Notes: generated by a model not told the origin, from the sequence alone. A DNA stretch of 64,000 bases from an uncultured Bacteroidota bacterium (GCA_900545215.1 UQXW01000004.1:1-64000), one strand, 5' to 3'; counted from the stretch's first letter, positions 34,486-43,917 are shown. Numbers and translations are program-made.

Positions 34486-35787
34486 TCAGGCTGTTGCTTT
34501 AATTCTCTTGTTGATATAGTGATTGGAAAAGATGATATAGAGCAGCGTTATTGCAATGTTGATTACAGCAATCGAAGTCGATATTCCTATTGCTCCGAAT
34601 TTTTCCGCCGAAAGTGAGTAGAGCAAATATCCTGCAAAGGCTCCGCATACGGAAATAACCATCGGTATATGTGTTTTCTCGAAATAGGTGAAATAATTGA
34701 AGTAATATAGGATTAGTGCTGCGAAGACCTGCGAAAGCAGTAGCATAGGCAGGTAGCTTGTTATCTCTCCATAATTGCGAGGGAAGATATTCCATTGCAA
34801 AAGCAGGTATGAACCGAACCAGATGAAAATGGAAAGCAGCAAAAGTACGGATAAGATTATTTTTGCATTGCGGTCATTTTTCTTTTTAAGGGTTTGAAGG
34901 TTCTTTTCTCCGAGAAAATCAGGCAACCATACGAAATTGAACGATTGAAAGACGATTAAAGGTATTGTTGCCAAAAGAGAGGCAAGGTTATAAGCCCCCA
35001 TGGCTTCGCTTCCGCAGTAAAGCATGATGAATTGTTTGTCTCCGAAGTTCACAACCGAGTTTACAAGTCCCACAAAACTTAGCGGCAAGCCTATTTTCAA
35101 TGCTCGAAGCATGTAATCCTTGCGATACTTGCACCAAATCTCTTTTATGAAACTTCTTGCGAACACACAGCACAACAGGAACTCCGTTACGTATGTTATG
35201 CTCAAACGGAGCAAAACCTTATCGGTGTCTTTGCTGAGATACAATACCGTTATAACGGCAATATTACAGACAAACATCCTTATCAGATTGAAGGCTTGTA
35301 TATTCTTTATCTTCTTTGCCGATATGAAATAATAGGTGAGAAAATTGGAGAATATCATCGAGGCGAGTGCAATGAAGAGATACGGACGATAAGACCTGTA
35401 ATCGAATTGCACATCTTTGCTGTTGTTGACGATATTGAAGAAAGCATAGTCGGCATCGGTGATATAGAACAATGCAAATATGAATGCAAGAAACCCGAAC
35501 AGACTTATGCTTAATGTGAACAGCATGGAAGCATTGTCTTTCCTGTTTTCCGACGTCTCGATGTATAGTTTGGGTAAAGCACTGTGGTATCCGAGGTTGA
35601 GAATGACAGAGCAAGTCATCGCAAAGTTGTAGAGATAGCCGTAAACGCCGAAGTCGTTCTTTGTCATCAGGTGAAGAAAAACCGGAATGAGCAGGAAATT
35701 GGCTCCTCTGACCAATACATCGGTTGAGAAAAGCGATAGGCTCTTTTTGATTACGGGATTTTGCAGAAGCGATTTGAAAGAAAGCAT
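34486..35787 (-). CDS. Oligosaccharide flippase family protein (Wzx-like)
   Basis: 433 residues with about 12-14 hydrophobic segments. The N-terminus (SLSLFSTDVLVRGANFLLIP ... VFLHLMTKNDFGVYGYLY) is that of MOP-superfamily polysaccharide flippases, and the internal FGDKQFIMLYCGSEAMGAYN repeats the pattern at the start of the second half. It should move lipid-linked sugar units across the inner membrane. Sequence similarity to the flippase at 24.9 kb is low. It ends the leftward cluster ispH-recF-DUF721-flippase, 6 bp after the DUF721 gene. Confidence 0.85.
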   Translation of the reverse strand: MLSFKSLLQNPVIKKSLSLFSTDVLVRGANFLLIPVFLHLMTKNDFGVYGYLYNFAMTCSVILNLGYHSALPKLYIETSENRKDNASMLFTLSISLFGFLAFIFALFYITDADYAFFNIVNNSKDVQFDYRSYRPYLFIALASMIFSNFLTYYFISAKKIKNIQAFNLIRMFVCNIAVITVLYLSKDTDKVLLRLSITYVTEFLLCCVFARSFIKEIWCKYRKDYMLRALKIGLPLSFVGLVNSVVNFGDKQFIMLYCGSEAMGAYNLASLLATIPLIVFQSFNFVWLPDFLGEKNLQTLKKKNDRNAKIILSVLLLLSIFIWFGSYLLLQWNIFPRNYGEITSYLPMLLLSQVFAALILYYFNYFTYFEKTHIPMVISVCGAFAGYLLYSLSAEKFGAIGISTSIAVINIAITLLYIIFSNHYINKRIKATA

Positions 35788-35793
35788 ACCGGT

Positions 35794-36135
35794 TTACTTT
35801 ATTATTATCGCCTTTACCCTGCTTCCGGTAAGCCTACCATTGAGTTTCTCGCACAATTCGCTGCGAATCATCATCAACTCTGTTTTCAAAGCAGGCGAAT
35901 TGACATAAACGTAAAGTGTCTTGTTTTCGACAAAAACCTTTTTGGTCAGTTTCTTCACCAAATCGCCGGTCAGGTCTTCCCATGCAGCAATTATTTCCGC
36001 CGCATTGAAGTCCGAAGGTATTTCATGCTCATCGAACCATGATTGCAAGACGTTTTTCAATGGCAGTTCTTTTGCTTCCGCAGCTCCTCTCTTCTTTTTC
36101 CCGTAATTGTTATACTTCCCGTTCCGATAAATCAT
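35794..36135 (-). CDS. DUF721 domain protein
   Basis: 113 residues. The basic start (MIYRNGKYNNYGKKKRGAAEAK) is followed by the DUF721 fold: IIAAWEDLTGDLVKKLTKKVFVENKTLYVYVNSPALKTELMMIRSEL. The family (DciA-related in other phyla) is small and may assist DNA replication by handling the replicative helicase; function in Bacteroidetes is inferred. It overlaps recF by 4 bp, an arrangement that fits a DNA-metabolism role. Confidence 0.85.
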   Translation of the reverse strand: MIYRNGKYNNYGKKKRGAAEAKELPLKNVLQSWFDEHEIPSDFNAAEIIAAWEDLTGDLVKKLTKKVFVENKTLYVYVNSPALKTELMMIRSELCEKLNGRLTGSRVKAIIIK

Positions 36136-37205
36136 AGTCTGAATATTTTTGTCCGCTCTTTCAGTGCTTCGTCTATAAGCGTTTCTACTCTGTCGGGGTG
36201 AGTGTCCGTTATGAATACCTGACCGAATTGTTCTTTCTTCAAGAGTTGCAGCAGCGTATTGACTCTGTTGAAATCCAATTTGTCGAAAATGTCATCTATC
36301 ATGATGATTGGCTTTTCCCTGAGTTTGTTGCAAAGGTAGTCGAACTGTGCAAGTTTCAATGCAAGCAGGTAAGTCTTTTGCTGACCTTGCGAACCGAAGT
36401 TCTTTATCGGGTTTTGCGATAAGCAAAACAACAAATCATCTTTGTGAATGCCTGTTGTGGTGTAGCCGACAGCCAAATCCTTGTCTCTGTTTCGAAGCAA
36501 TAAGTCCGACAAAATACCTTCGTATGTTTTGTATTCTATGCTTACCGCTTCCCTGTCGCCGCTTATATGACTGTAATATGCCGAAAAGGGCGTGGCGAAA
36601 TCGACAAAAAATTCTTTTCTTTTTCTTTGGATTTCCTCGGCATAGGAAGTAATCTGGTTTTCTGTTATCTGCAAACTTATCATATCGAGACAGCCGCCTG
36701 CCTTATAGTCTTTCAACATGCGGTTTCTTTGAGCCACCGCCTTATTGTAGCGTATCAGTGTTTTCAGATAGAGCTTATCTTGTTGAGAAACGGTAATGTC
36801 GATGAATTTCCTTCTCGATTCGCTGCTGCCGTCTATCAGGCTATGATCGTTGGGAGTGATGATTACTGCCGGCAATCTGCCGATATGGTCGGAATGTCTT
36901 TGATATGCCTTATCGGAATGCCGCATTATTTTTTTTCCGTTCTTTTGCAATAAACAGAGATAGTTTTCCGTCGTATTGTTACCCTCGTATAATCCGCTGA
37001 TCGAGAAGAAGTTTTCACCTTTTTTTATGGAATCGAAATCGTTTTGACCGAAATAGCTTTTGCAAAAACTGAGGTAGTGTATGGAATCCAAGATATTGGT
37101 TTTCCCTACGCCGTTATCCCCAACGAAGCAGTTGATTGCCGCAAAGTCTTCGTCAAAAGAGGAGATGTTCTTAAAGTTCGCTATTTTCAGATGCTTCAAG
37201 TACAT
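36132..37205 (-). CDS. recF: DNA replication/repair protein RecF
   Basis: 357 residues, normal length. SMC-like ATPase: Walker A GDNGVGKTN (29-37), the signature GSQGQQKTYLLALKLAQ (about 270-286), and Walker B KPIIMIDDIFDKLD (about 298-311). It helps load RecA at gaps together with RecO and RecR. It overlaps ispH by 35 bp and DUF721 by 4 bp. In many bacteria recF lies near the replication origin; here it is about 10 kb from the composition switch. Confidence 0.95.
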   Translation of the reverse strand: MYLKHLKIANFKNISSFDEDFAAINCFVGDNGVGKTNILDSIHYLSFCKSYFGQNDFDSIKKGENFFSISGLYEGNNTTENYLCLLQKNGKKIMRHSDKAYQRHSDHIGRLPAVIITPNDHSLIDGSSESRRKFIDITVSQQDKLYLKTLIRYNKAVAQRNRMLKDYKAGGCLDMISLQITENQITSYAEEIQRKRKEFFVDFATPFSAYYSHISGDREAVSIEYKTYEGILSDLLLRNRDKDLAVGYTTTGIHKDDLLFCLSQNPIKNFGSQGQQKTYLLALKLAQFDYLCNKLREKPIIMIDDIFDKLDFNRVNTLLQLLKKEQFGQVFITDTHPDRVETLIDEALKERTKIFRL

Positions 37206-38055
37206 AATTCCTTATTTCTTCCATTAACCACATAGGCGTGGAGGTTGCTCCGCTTATGCCTATGGTCTCATATTTTCGCATTTCCGCCAAGTCTATGTCC
37301 TGTTTGCCGGAAATGAAATAGGTCTCCTGTTTGTGGTCTTTGCAGAGACGGAACAGGTATTTGCCGTTTGAGGAATGTCTGCCGCTGACAAACAATACTG
37401 CATCCACGCTGTCGGCAAATTCCAACAGGGTTTTGCTTCTTGCCCCGACTCTTTTGCAAATGCTGTCCGTAACGAATAAATTCTCCTCATTGTCGTTCGC
37501 TTTCATTCTCCGGCGTATCTGTTCGACCAAGAACATGAAGTCTTCTCTGCTTTTTGTCGTTTGAGAAAATATATGCAGGGGTTTGGTGAAGTCTATATCG
37601 TTCAAATCCTCTGTTTTGCTTACCACTATGGCTGTATTGTCGGTTTGCCCTTCCAAGCCTACGACTTCCGCATGTCCTTTCTTACCGAAAATCACTGTTT
37701 GGCCTCCGCATTCCTTCATCTCCAAGTAGCCTTTCCTCACATCTTTCTGTAATTTAAGCACAATGGGACACGTGGCATCTATAATGCTGATATGGTTTTC
37801 TTCGGCAGTCTTATAAGTAGAAGGAGGCTCGCCGTGAGCCCGTATCATGACCTTGCAATCTTTCAAGTTGCTCAAATCTTCCTTGTCTATTATGCGAAGT
37901 CCCAGCCTTTTCAGCCTATCGACCTCTTCGCTGTTATGCACAATGTCTCCTATGCAGTAAAGCTCCTTCTCTTGTTTCAATTCCCTTTCGCAGGTCTCTA
38001 TCGCCGATACCACACCGAAGCAGAAACCTGCATTTTCTTCTATTTCGACCTTCAT
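37171..38055 (-). CDS. ispH: 4-hydroxy-3-methylbut-2-enyl diphosphate reductase IspH
   Basis: 294 residues from the ATG at 38055 (MKVEIEENAGFCFGV); a longer reading to 38091 adds non-homologous residues. The [4Fe-4S] ligands are C12 in GFCFGV, the Cys of DATCPIV and that of DSICKRVG. HGEPP, KGHAEVVGL and GATSTPMWL are substrate-site motifs. It is the last step of the MEP pathway and complements ispG at 19 kb. It overlaps recF by 35 bp. A minus-strand TACCTTTG (38150-38157) is the probable promoter. Confidence 0.95.
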   Translation of the reverse strand: MKVEIEENAGFCFGVVSAIETCERELKQEKELYCIGDIVHNSEEVDRLKRLGLRIIDKEDLSNLKDCKVMIRAHGEPPSTYKTAEENHISIIDATCPIVLKLQKDVRKGYLEMKECGGQTVIFGKKGHAEVVGLEGQTDNTAIVVSKTEDLNDIDFTKPLHIFSQTTKSREDFMFLVEQIRRRMKANDNEENLFVTDSICKRVGARSKTLLEFADSVDAVLFVSGRHSSNGKYLFRLCKDHKQETYFISGKQDIDLAEMRKYETIGISGATSTPMWLMEEIRNYVLEASENSEL

Positions 38056-38149
38056 AAATCGTTGTTTGAAATACGATTTACGGAGAAACAACTTACGGCA
38101 ATTAAACCGCAGGTCTCCGAATCGTGTTACTCAAAGTCCCAATGAACTG

Positions 38150-38175
38150 CAAAGGTAATTATTTTCGTAATTTCG
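38150..38175. promoter_or_regulatory. Divergent -7 boxes between ispH and DUF2156 genes
   Basis: TACCTTTG on the minus strand (38150-38157) for ispH, and a near-match TAATTTCG on the plus strand (38168-38175) for the gene at 38193, which would give an almost leaderless message. Confidence 0.45.
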
Positions 38176-38192
38176 CAGCCAAATTTCGAGCC

Positions 38193-39083
38193 ATGATCGA
38201 TTTCAAAACAGCAACTCCGCAAGACAGATTGCTCTTCGAGCGGTTTCATGACCTTATGCCGCAAATCAAAAATGCGGAATCTTCGCTTGCCAATCTTTGT
38301 GCGTATTCATTCCTGTACCATGGGGAATATGCAGTGGTAGAAGACTGCCTTGCCGTAAGGATATATTTCGATGAGAAAACAATCTGCTACCATTATCCCT
38401 TGGGAGATGGAAACAAAAACGAAGTTTTGAAACTATTGAAAGACGATGCACGTGAAAGAGGCTTTATCATGATGCTTATATGCGGCGATACAGTGCCGCC
38501 GGAAAGCATTCAGGGAGCATTTGCCCCCGTTTTGAGACGTGATTTTTTCGATTACCTGTATTCGAGAGAGGATTTGCAAAATCTCAAAGGAAGGAAGTAT
38601 CAACCGAAACGCAACCACATAAACAAATTCAAGTCGCTTTACGATTGGGAATTTGAAGTCGTGAAGCCGGAAAACGTATCGGAATGTCTTGCTTTTGAGA
38701 ATAAATGGATAGAAGAGGCTGCTTTGCGACACCCTGAACTTCTGTCGGATTATCGAAAGGAAAGGAGAGTTGTCGAATATCTGCTTTCCAATATGGAGGG
38801 ATTGGGCATTTTTGCAGGCATGATAAGAGTTGGCGGAAATATTGCGGCGTTCAGCATAGGCAGTCGCATAAACAGTGAAACGTTCGACACCCATATAGAA
38901 AAGGCGAACCGCAACCTCGAAGGTTCGTTCGCCATGATAAACCAACAAATGGCAGAACACCTGCCGGCAAACTTCATTTACATAAATCGTGAAGAAGACC
39001 TCGGCTTGGAGGGCTTGCGAAAAGCAAAGGAGAGCTACCATCCGCTCGGACTGATTGAGAAATACATTGTAACCATACGTTGA
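38193..39083 (+). CDS. DUF2156 domain protein (phosphatidylglycerol lysyltransferase C-terminal-like)
   Basis: 296 residues from the ATG at 38193 (MIDFKTATPQDRLLFERF). It is built like a double GNAT fold: GEYAVVEDCLAVRIYFDEKT in the first half, and FAGMIRVGGNIAAFSIGSRIN with INREEDLGLEGLRKAKESYHPLG in the second. These match the DUF2156/LPG-synthase C-terminal family, which aminoacylates lipids or small molecules from aminoacyl-tRNA in characterised members. No membrane domain is fused here, so the substrate is open. The gene stands alone between divergent ispH and the repeat spacer. Confidence 0.82.
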   Translation: MIDFKTATPQDRLLFERFHDLMPQIKNAESSLANLCAYSFLYHGEYAVVEDCLAVRIYFDEKTICYHYPLGDGNKNEVLKLLKDDARERGFIMMLICGDTVPPESIQGAFAPVLRRDFFDYLYSREDLQNLKGRKYQPKRNHINKFKSLYDWEFEVVKPENVSECLAFENKWIEEAALRHPELLSDYRKERRVVEYLLSNMEGLGIFAGMIRVGGNIAAFSIGSRINSETFDTHIEKANRNLEGSFAMINQQMAEHLPANFIYINREEDLGLEGLRKAKESYHPLGLIEKYIVTIR

Positions 39084-39159
39084 AGCGCTGCAAAAAGCGT
39101 CGATTTACCGTGAGGTAGATAAGTCTGAGTCCGAGAAAACCTCACCGGAAAATAAAAAA

Positions 39160-39275
39160 AGCGGTGCGGAAGAAATTTTCCTCGGAGTATATGGTGAGAA
39201 AAAGGGGCTTTTTGCGATATAAAAAGGGGCTTTTCAGGGTGTAAAAAGCCCCTTTTTCGATACTTAAGCTCCGAG
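39160..39275. repeat. Phased palindrome array, GGGGC-core variant
   Basis: Palindromes AAAAAGGGGCTTTTT (39199-39213), AAAAAGGGGCTTTT (39221-39234) and, inverted, AAAAAGCCCCTTTTT (39243-39257) have centres at 39206, 39228 and 39250, each 22 bp apart. Outer cores CTCGGAG (about 39184) and CTCCGAG (about 39272) extend the lattice by one step each side and form an inverted repeat AAATTTTCCTCGGAG ... CTCCGAGAAAAAAAATTTT. A GCGGT core near 39163 also fits. Confidence 0.75.
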
Positions 39276-39499
39276 AAAAAAAATTTTACATGAGGATTTA
39301 TCCGATTTTGCACAAGGAGAACAGTCGAAACATCGTTCGTCGGAGGGTTTTATCGCCTATACTCTTCCTATACTCTCGGTTGAGAAATACATGCTACCCC
39401 GAGACATTGCAAGAAATGTCGATTTCCGCATTCTGATACGCATGCGGAAACACTCGGGATACAAAGCCGACGAATACATATAGGAAAGCACGAAAATAA

Positions 39500-39570
39500 A
39501 ACGCCGAAAGAAAAAAGCAAAGCGGCGAAAGAATTTTTTCTTTCGCCGCTTTGCTTTGCCGAAACGGTCA
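39500..39570. repeat. Phased palindrome array with a 20-bp perfect hairpin
   Basis: Cores centred at 39504, 39525, 39546 and (CGGT) 39567, exactly 21 bp apart. The two central cores are embedded in a perfect inverted repeat, AAAGCAAAGCGGCGAAAGAA (39514-39533) and its complement (39538-39557), separated by TTTT. The hairpin could stop transcription from both sides. Confidence 0.85.
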
Positions 39571-39576
39571 TACGTT

Positions 39577-40581
39577 TTATGATATGGCTCTGATTATATC
39601 TTCTTTTGATATGACTTGGTCGTAAATACCCTTTCCTATGTCTTCCAAGAGTACGAAATTGCAGTGTCCGTTCTTGTTCTTTTTGTCGTTGTTCATGTAA
39701 TCGAACAATTCGGGTATGGCATCGGAGATTTTCTCTATTTCGTAATAGGTGGAAAGGTAGTTCTGCAAAAGTTTTCGGTTATCGACCCCTATGTCTTTTG
39801 AAAGGGCGGCTGCGTAATACATTCCCGAGGCTACGGCTTCTCCGTGCAGTAAATCCTTGCCGTTTTCCAATGCAAGGCTTTCGATGGCATGGCCTATGGT
39901 ATGACCGAAGTTTAGGAGTTTCCTTTCAAACCTGTCGAACTTGTCCTGTTTGACTATGTTCTGTTTTATCTTTATGCACTGTTTGATGAACCTCCGGTCG
40001 GTTCCGATTTTCAAAGGAGATGTTTGCATCATTGCGAGAGCAAGGGCTTTGTCCGAAATCAAAGCGGTTTTCAACATTTCGACGGCTCCGTTTTCTATTT
40101 GTCTTGCAGGCAGCGTTTTCAAAAATTCATTGTCTATGCAAACGAGTTCTGCCTCATGGAACAAACCTATCTGGTTCTTTACGTTTCGCACATTCAAGCC
40201 GCATTTGCCTCCTATGGCTGCATCAACCATGGCAAGTGTCGTGGTAGGGATAAGATACGTTCCTATGCCCCTTTTGAAGGTACCGGCTACGAAGTTGGCA
40301 ATATCGCAGACGACCCCGCCGCCCAAGGCAATCAACTTGGTATCTCGGTCGGCTCCTTGCTCCATAAGGGCTTCTATAATCGATTGATAGGTTTCGAAGT
40401 CTTTGGAGTTTTCTCCGGGCTCCAATTCTATGATTTGTGCATCGCTTAAAGAGCCTACATTATAAATCAAATTCGGCAAACAATGTTCCAAAGTATTGCC
40501 ATCGGCAATTATTATACATTGCAATCGGGGATTTTGGCTAAGATGTTTCTCCAATAATCCGAGACTTGCTATTCTTTCCAT
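39577..40581 (-). CDS. aroB: 3-dehydroquinate synthase AroB
   Basis: 334 residues, slightly shorter than the enterobacterial enzyme. It cyclises DAHP to 3-dehydroquinate in the shikimate pathway. NAD-binding GGGVVCDIANFVAGTFKRG (about 87-105), PTTTLAMVDAAIGGKCGLN (about 111-129), and metal-binding Glu and His in ENGAVEMLK, NFGHTIGHAIE and LLHGEAVASGM are all present. It lies 4 bp downstream of recQ in the same direction, and its 3' end meets the repeat spacer. Confidence 0.95.
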   Translation of the reverse strand: MERIASLGLLEKHLSQNPRLQCIIIADGNTLEHCLPNLIYNVGSLSDAQIIELEPGENSKDFETYQSIIEALMEQGADRDTKLIALGGGVVCDIANFVAGTFKRGIGTYLIPTTTLAMVDAAIGGKCGLNVRNVKNQIGLFHEAELVCIDNEFLKTLPARQIENGAVEMLKTALISDKALALAMMQTSPLKIGTDRRFIKQCIKIKQNIVKQDKFDRFERKLLNFGHTIGHAIESLALENGKDLLHGEAVASGMYYAAALSKDIGVDNRKLLQNYLSTYYEIEKISDAIPELFDYMNNDKKNKNGHCNFVLLEDIGKGIYDQVISKEDIIRAIS

Positions 40582-40585
40582 GATC

Positions 40586-42808
40586 TTATTGTCCGTATTT
40601 TGTCAAAAACTGTATTCGCATCAGTCTTACTTCTTCTTTTGTGTATTCGTTCTCTCCGAGTTCCTCCAATACTTCGTCCACATCATCTGTTTCCATGTCC
40701 ATAAGGGCGGCATTTATTTCCTCTTGATGTTCCGGATCTATGTTTTCTTCGATGTAGTAGCTTATATCGAGTTTTGTGCCTGAGGAGACTATGCTTTCTA
40801 TCTCTGTAAGCAACTCATCGACATCCATATTCTTCGATTCGGCTATGCTTTCCAGAGGGAGTTTTTTGTCAATGCTTTTTATGATGAAGACTTTCAGCCC
40901 CGACTTGTTGACGACAGACTTGATTACCAAATCCTGTGGTCGTGTTATATCGTTTGCTTCGACATAAGACTTTATTGCTTCGATGAATGGCTTGCCATAT
41001 TTTTGTGCCTTATGAATTCCTACGCCTGTAATATTCTTTAATTCCTCCGAAGTTATAGGGTATTGCACGCACATATCCATAAGAGAACGGTCTTCGAATA
41101 TCACATACGGAGGTAATCCCCCTTCCTTATCCGCAGTCTGTTTACGTATCTCCTTTAACATATTGTACAAAACAGGGTCGGAAGAAGCATTCGAGCCGCT
41201 GACTGGTTGTACTTCTTCGCTATCTTCGCTGAAATCCCTATCCATGGGAACCTGTATCGGGAAAGGTCGCTTCAAGAAGTCGACACCCTCCTGCGTAAGT
41301 TTCAGTTGTCCGTATTTTTCAATGTCTTTTTTCAGGAGATTCTTGATGATGCAAACCCTTGCAACGGCTTTCCAAAAGGTTTCGGGATACTCCTTTCCTG
41401 CTCCGAAGACATCCAACTTGTGATGTCGGTTTGTTTTTATCTCTGCCGTGATTTCACCTACCAGAATCTTGACTATATACGCAGGTTTGTATTGTTCCTT
41501 GGTCTCGATTACCACATTGATGAATTCTTTTACGGCATCGGTTGCCTCGATAAGAGGTTTGGGGTGAACACAATTATCGCAACTTCCGCAGTTCTCCTTT
41601 TCGTAATCTTCTCCGAAGTATTTCAACAAAATCTTACGCCTGCACTGGGAACTCTCTGCGTATGATACTGTCTCGTCTATCAGTTGCTGGGTAACCTCTC
41701 TTTCGGACACGGGTTTGTCGGTAAGGAATTTTTCCAACTTTTCCATGTCCTTCTCGGCGTAAAAGGCAATGCAGATTCCCTCTCCGTCGTCCCGACCCGC
41801 TCTTCCGGTCTCTTGGTAGTACCCTTCAAGGCTTTTCGGCATGTCGTAATGTATGACATATCGCACATCCGGCTTATCTATTCCCATTCCGAAAGCTATT
41901 GTTGCGACAATCACGTTTATCTCTTCACGTATGAACATATCCTGATTTGCCGCCCGCATGCCTGCGTCCAAGCCTGCATGATATGGTAAAGCTTTTATGC
42001 CGTTGACGACGAGTGTTTCGGTCAATTCTTCCACCTTTTTACGGCTGAGGCAATAGATTATGCCGCTTTGAGCCTGATGATTGTTGATGAACCGTATGAT
42101 TTCCTTATTCAGTTGCATCTCATCTTTCGGCTTGGGTCTTATTTCATAGTACAGGTTCGGTCTGTTGAAAGAACTGATGTATATTTTGGCATCTTGGATT
42201 TCGAGATTCTTCAATATATCTTGTTGTACCTTCGGAGTGGCTGTTGCTGTCAGTGCAATTATAGGAATTTCTCCCGAAATATTCTGTATTATAGGGTGTA
42301 TTCGCCTGTACTCCGGACGGAAGTCGTGTCCCCATTCGGAAATGCAATGTGCCTCATCTATCGCATAGAAACTTATATGTATGCTTTGCAGCAGTTCTAT
42401 GTTCTCTTGTTTGTTCAAAGACTCGGGAGCTACATATAATATTTTGGTTCGCCCGTTCAAAAGGTCGTCCCTGACTTGTGCTATTTCATGTCGGTTAAGC
42501 GTTGAATTGAGAAAATGAGCAATAGCAGGATTGGTGCTTACGCTTCTGACGAAATCGACTTGGTTTTTCATCAAAGAAATCAATGGAGAAATGACAATAG
42601 CCGTGCCTTTCGAAATCAAAGCGGGTAATTGATAGCATAGGCTTTTGCCGCCTCCTGTCGGCATAATGACGAAAACATCTTCGCCATCAAGCAATGACGT
42701 TATGATTTTCTCTTGATTACCTTTGAATTTATCGAATCCGAATAATCTTTTCAGTGCCGAATTGATGCCCTCCTTGAAATCAGGCTTCAATGTATCAATA
42801 TGCTTCAT
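40586..42808 (-). CDS. recQ: ATP-dependent DNA helicase RecQ
   Basis: 740 residues, longer than the ~610 of the enterobacterial enzyme. Order: helicase core with Walker A MPTGGGKSLCYQ (49-60) and IDEAHCISEWGHDFRPEY; second RecA lobe with RAGRDD; four-Cys zinc site within CRRKILLKYFGEDYEKENCG ... SCDNC (about 383-405); winged helix; and HRDC (about 545-620). A further C-terminal stretch (about 620-740) contains another helix-turn-helix-like segment seen in Bacteroidetes RecQ. It unwinds DNA in repair and fork restart. The start at 42808 is well supported; the gene leads recQ-aroB. Confidence 0.94.
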   Translation of the reverse strand: MKHIDTLKPDFKEGINSALKRLFGFDKFKGNQEKIITSLLDGEDVFVIMPTGGGKSLCYQLPALISKGTAIVISPLISLMKNQVDFVRSVSTNPAIAHFLNSTLNRHEIAQVRDDLLNGRTKILYVAPESLNKQENIELLQSIHISFYAIDEAHCISEWGHDFRPEYRRIHPIIQNISGEIPIIALTATATPKVQQDILKNLEIQDAKIYISSFNRPNLYYEIRPKPKDEMQLNKEIIRFINNHQAQSGIIYCLSRKKVEELTETLVVNGIKALPYHAGLDAGMRAANQDMFIREEINVIVATIAFGMGIDKPDVRYVIHYDMPKSLEGYYQETGRAGRDDGEGICIAFYAEKDMEKLEKFLTDKPVSEREVTQQLIDETVSYAESSQCRRKILLKYFGEDYEKENCGSCDNCVHPKPLIEATDAVKEFINVVIETKEQYKPAYIVKILVGEITAEIKTNRHHKLDVFGAGKEYPETFWKAVARVCIIKNLLKKDIEKYGQLKLTQEGVDFLKRPFPIQVPMDRDFSEDSEEVQPVSGSNASSDPVLYNMLKEIRKQTADKEGGLPPYVIFEDRSLMDMCVQYPITSEELKNITGVGIHKAQKYGKPFIEAIKSYVEANDITRPQDLVIKSVVNKSGLKVFIIKSIDKKLPLESIAESKNMDVDELLTEIESIVSSGTKLDISYYIEENIDPEHQEEINAALMDMETDDVDEVLEELGENEYTKEEVRLMRIQFLTKYGQ

Positions 42809-42907
42809 CAGATATTTTGTAACTTTGCTGCCAAAATGTTGAGCGAGCTTGTTCTGGTTTTGAGTATGTAAAAGTACGACTTTTTTCGCACAGAACAGGT
42901 GTTTTGA

Positions 42908-43897
42908 ATGAAAAATATAATGGTGAAAAGCGATATCGAGATTTTAGAAACAGCAAAACAGACAATTAGAACAGAGGTAGTCTGCATTGAAAACCTGCTG
43001 AACCATGTCGATGAGGAGTTCGTGGAAGTAGTAAAACTTTTGTTCGCCTGCAAAGGCAGGGTTGTCGTAAGCGGTATAGGCAAAAGTGCTTTGATAGGCA
43101 ACAAAATCGTTGCGACATTAAATTCAACAGGGACGCCTTCCATATTCATGCACGCTGCAGAGGCAATACATGGCGATTTGGGAATGATTCAACCGGAGGA
43201 TGTGGTGATTTGCATTTCCAAGAGCGGAAATACTCCGGAGATAAAGGTACTTGTCCCATTGATAAAGGCAATGGGCAACAAGTTGATTGCAATGGTGGGA
43301 AGCGAAGATTCGTATCTCTCGAAGAGTGCGGACTATAGAATAAGTTGTTTTGTCGAAAAGGAGGCATGTCCGAATAATCTTGCTCCCACATCGAGTACCA
43401 CGGCTCAGTTGGTCATGGGAGACGCTTTGGCTGTGTGTCTCTTGTTTTGCAGAAACTTCACTGCGGCTGATTTTGCTAAGTATCACCCGGGAGGAAGCCT
43501 CGGAAAGAGGCTTTATCTCAAAGTCGGAGATTTATATCCGAGGAACGAAAGACCGTGTATCTCCAAAAACACATCGATAGCCGAAAGCATAATGGAGATT
43601 TCCGGCAAGCGATTGGGTTGTGCTGTCATTACCGAAAATGACAAGGTTGTCGGGATAATAACCGATGGGGACTTGCGTCGCATGTTGAACAACAATGAGG
43701 TGATAGATACTCGAAAGCAAAAGGCTGAAAGTATAATGACGAGAAACCCTAAGTGCATAAATGCGGAGGCATACGCCGTGGAGGCTTTCAATCTCATGCA
43801 ACAATGGCATATCACACAGTTGGTCGTTACCGACAATGACAACAAATATTTGGGCATTGTCCATATTCATGACCTAATCAGCGAAGGTATCATATAG
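42908..43897 (+). CDS. kdsD: Arabinose-5-phosphate isomerase (KpsF/GutQ/KdsD family)
   Basis: 329 residues; a start at 42908 or 42920 (MVKSDIEIL) is possible. An N-terminal SIS domain (about 35-170) has VVVSGIGKSALIGNKIVATL, CISKSGNTPEI and the family's HPGGSLGKRL. Two CBS domains follow (about 208-329), with ITDGDLRRML in the first. It interconverts ribulose-5-P and arabinose-5-P for KDO in lipopolysaccharide. A TAACTTTG -7-like element lies at 42820-42827. era follows after 20 bp. Confidence 0.92.
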   Translation: MKNIMVKSDIEILETAKQTIRTEVVCIENLLNHVDEEFVEVVKLLFACKGRVVVSGIGKSALIGNKIVATLNSTGTPSIFMHAAEAIHGDLGMIQPEDVVICISKSGNTPEIKVLVPLIKAMGNKLIAMVGSEDSYLSKSADYRISCFVEKEACPNNLAPTSSTTAQLVMGDALAVCLLFCRNFTAADFAKYHPGGSLGKRLYLKVGDLYPRNERPCISKNTSIAESIMEISGKRLGCAVITENDKVVGIITDGDLRRMLNNNEVIDTRKQKAESIMTRNPKCINAEAYAVEAFNLMQQWHITQLVVTDNDNKYLGIVHIHDLISEGII

Positions 43898-43917
43898 CAA
43901 ACAAATTACAATCTACG

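Larger units (their letters stand above)
39084..39576. other. Convergent spacer carrying two repeat arrays
   Basis: No gene is supported. The spacer separates the ends of the rightward DUF2156 gene and the leftward aroB and is filled by two phased palindrome arrays (39160-39275 and 39500-39570, listed separately) with about 220 bp of unremarkable sequence between them. Confidence 0.7.
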
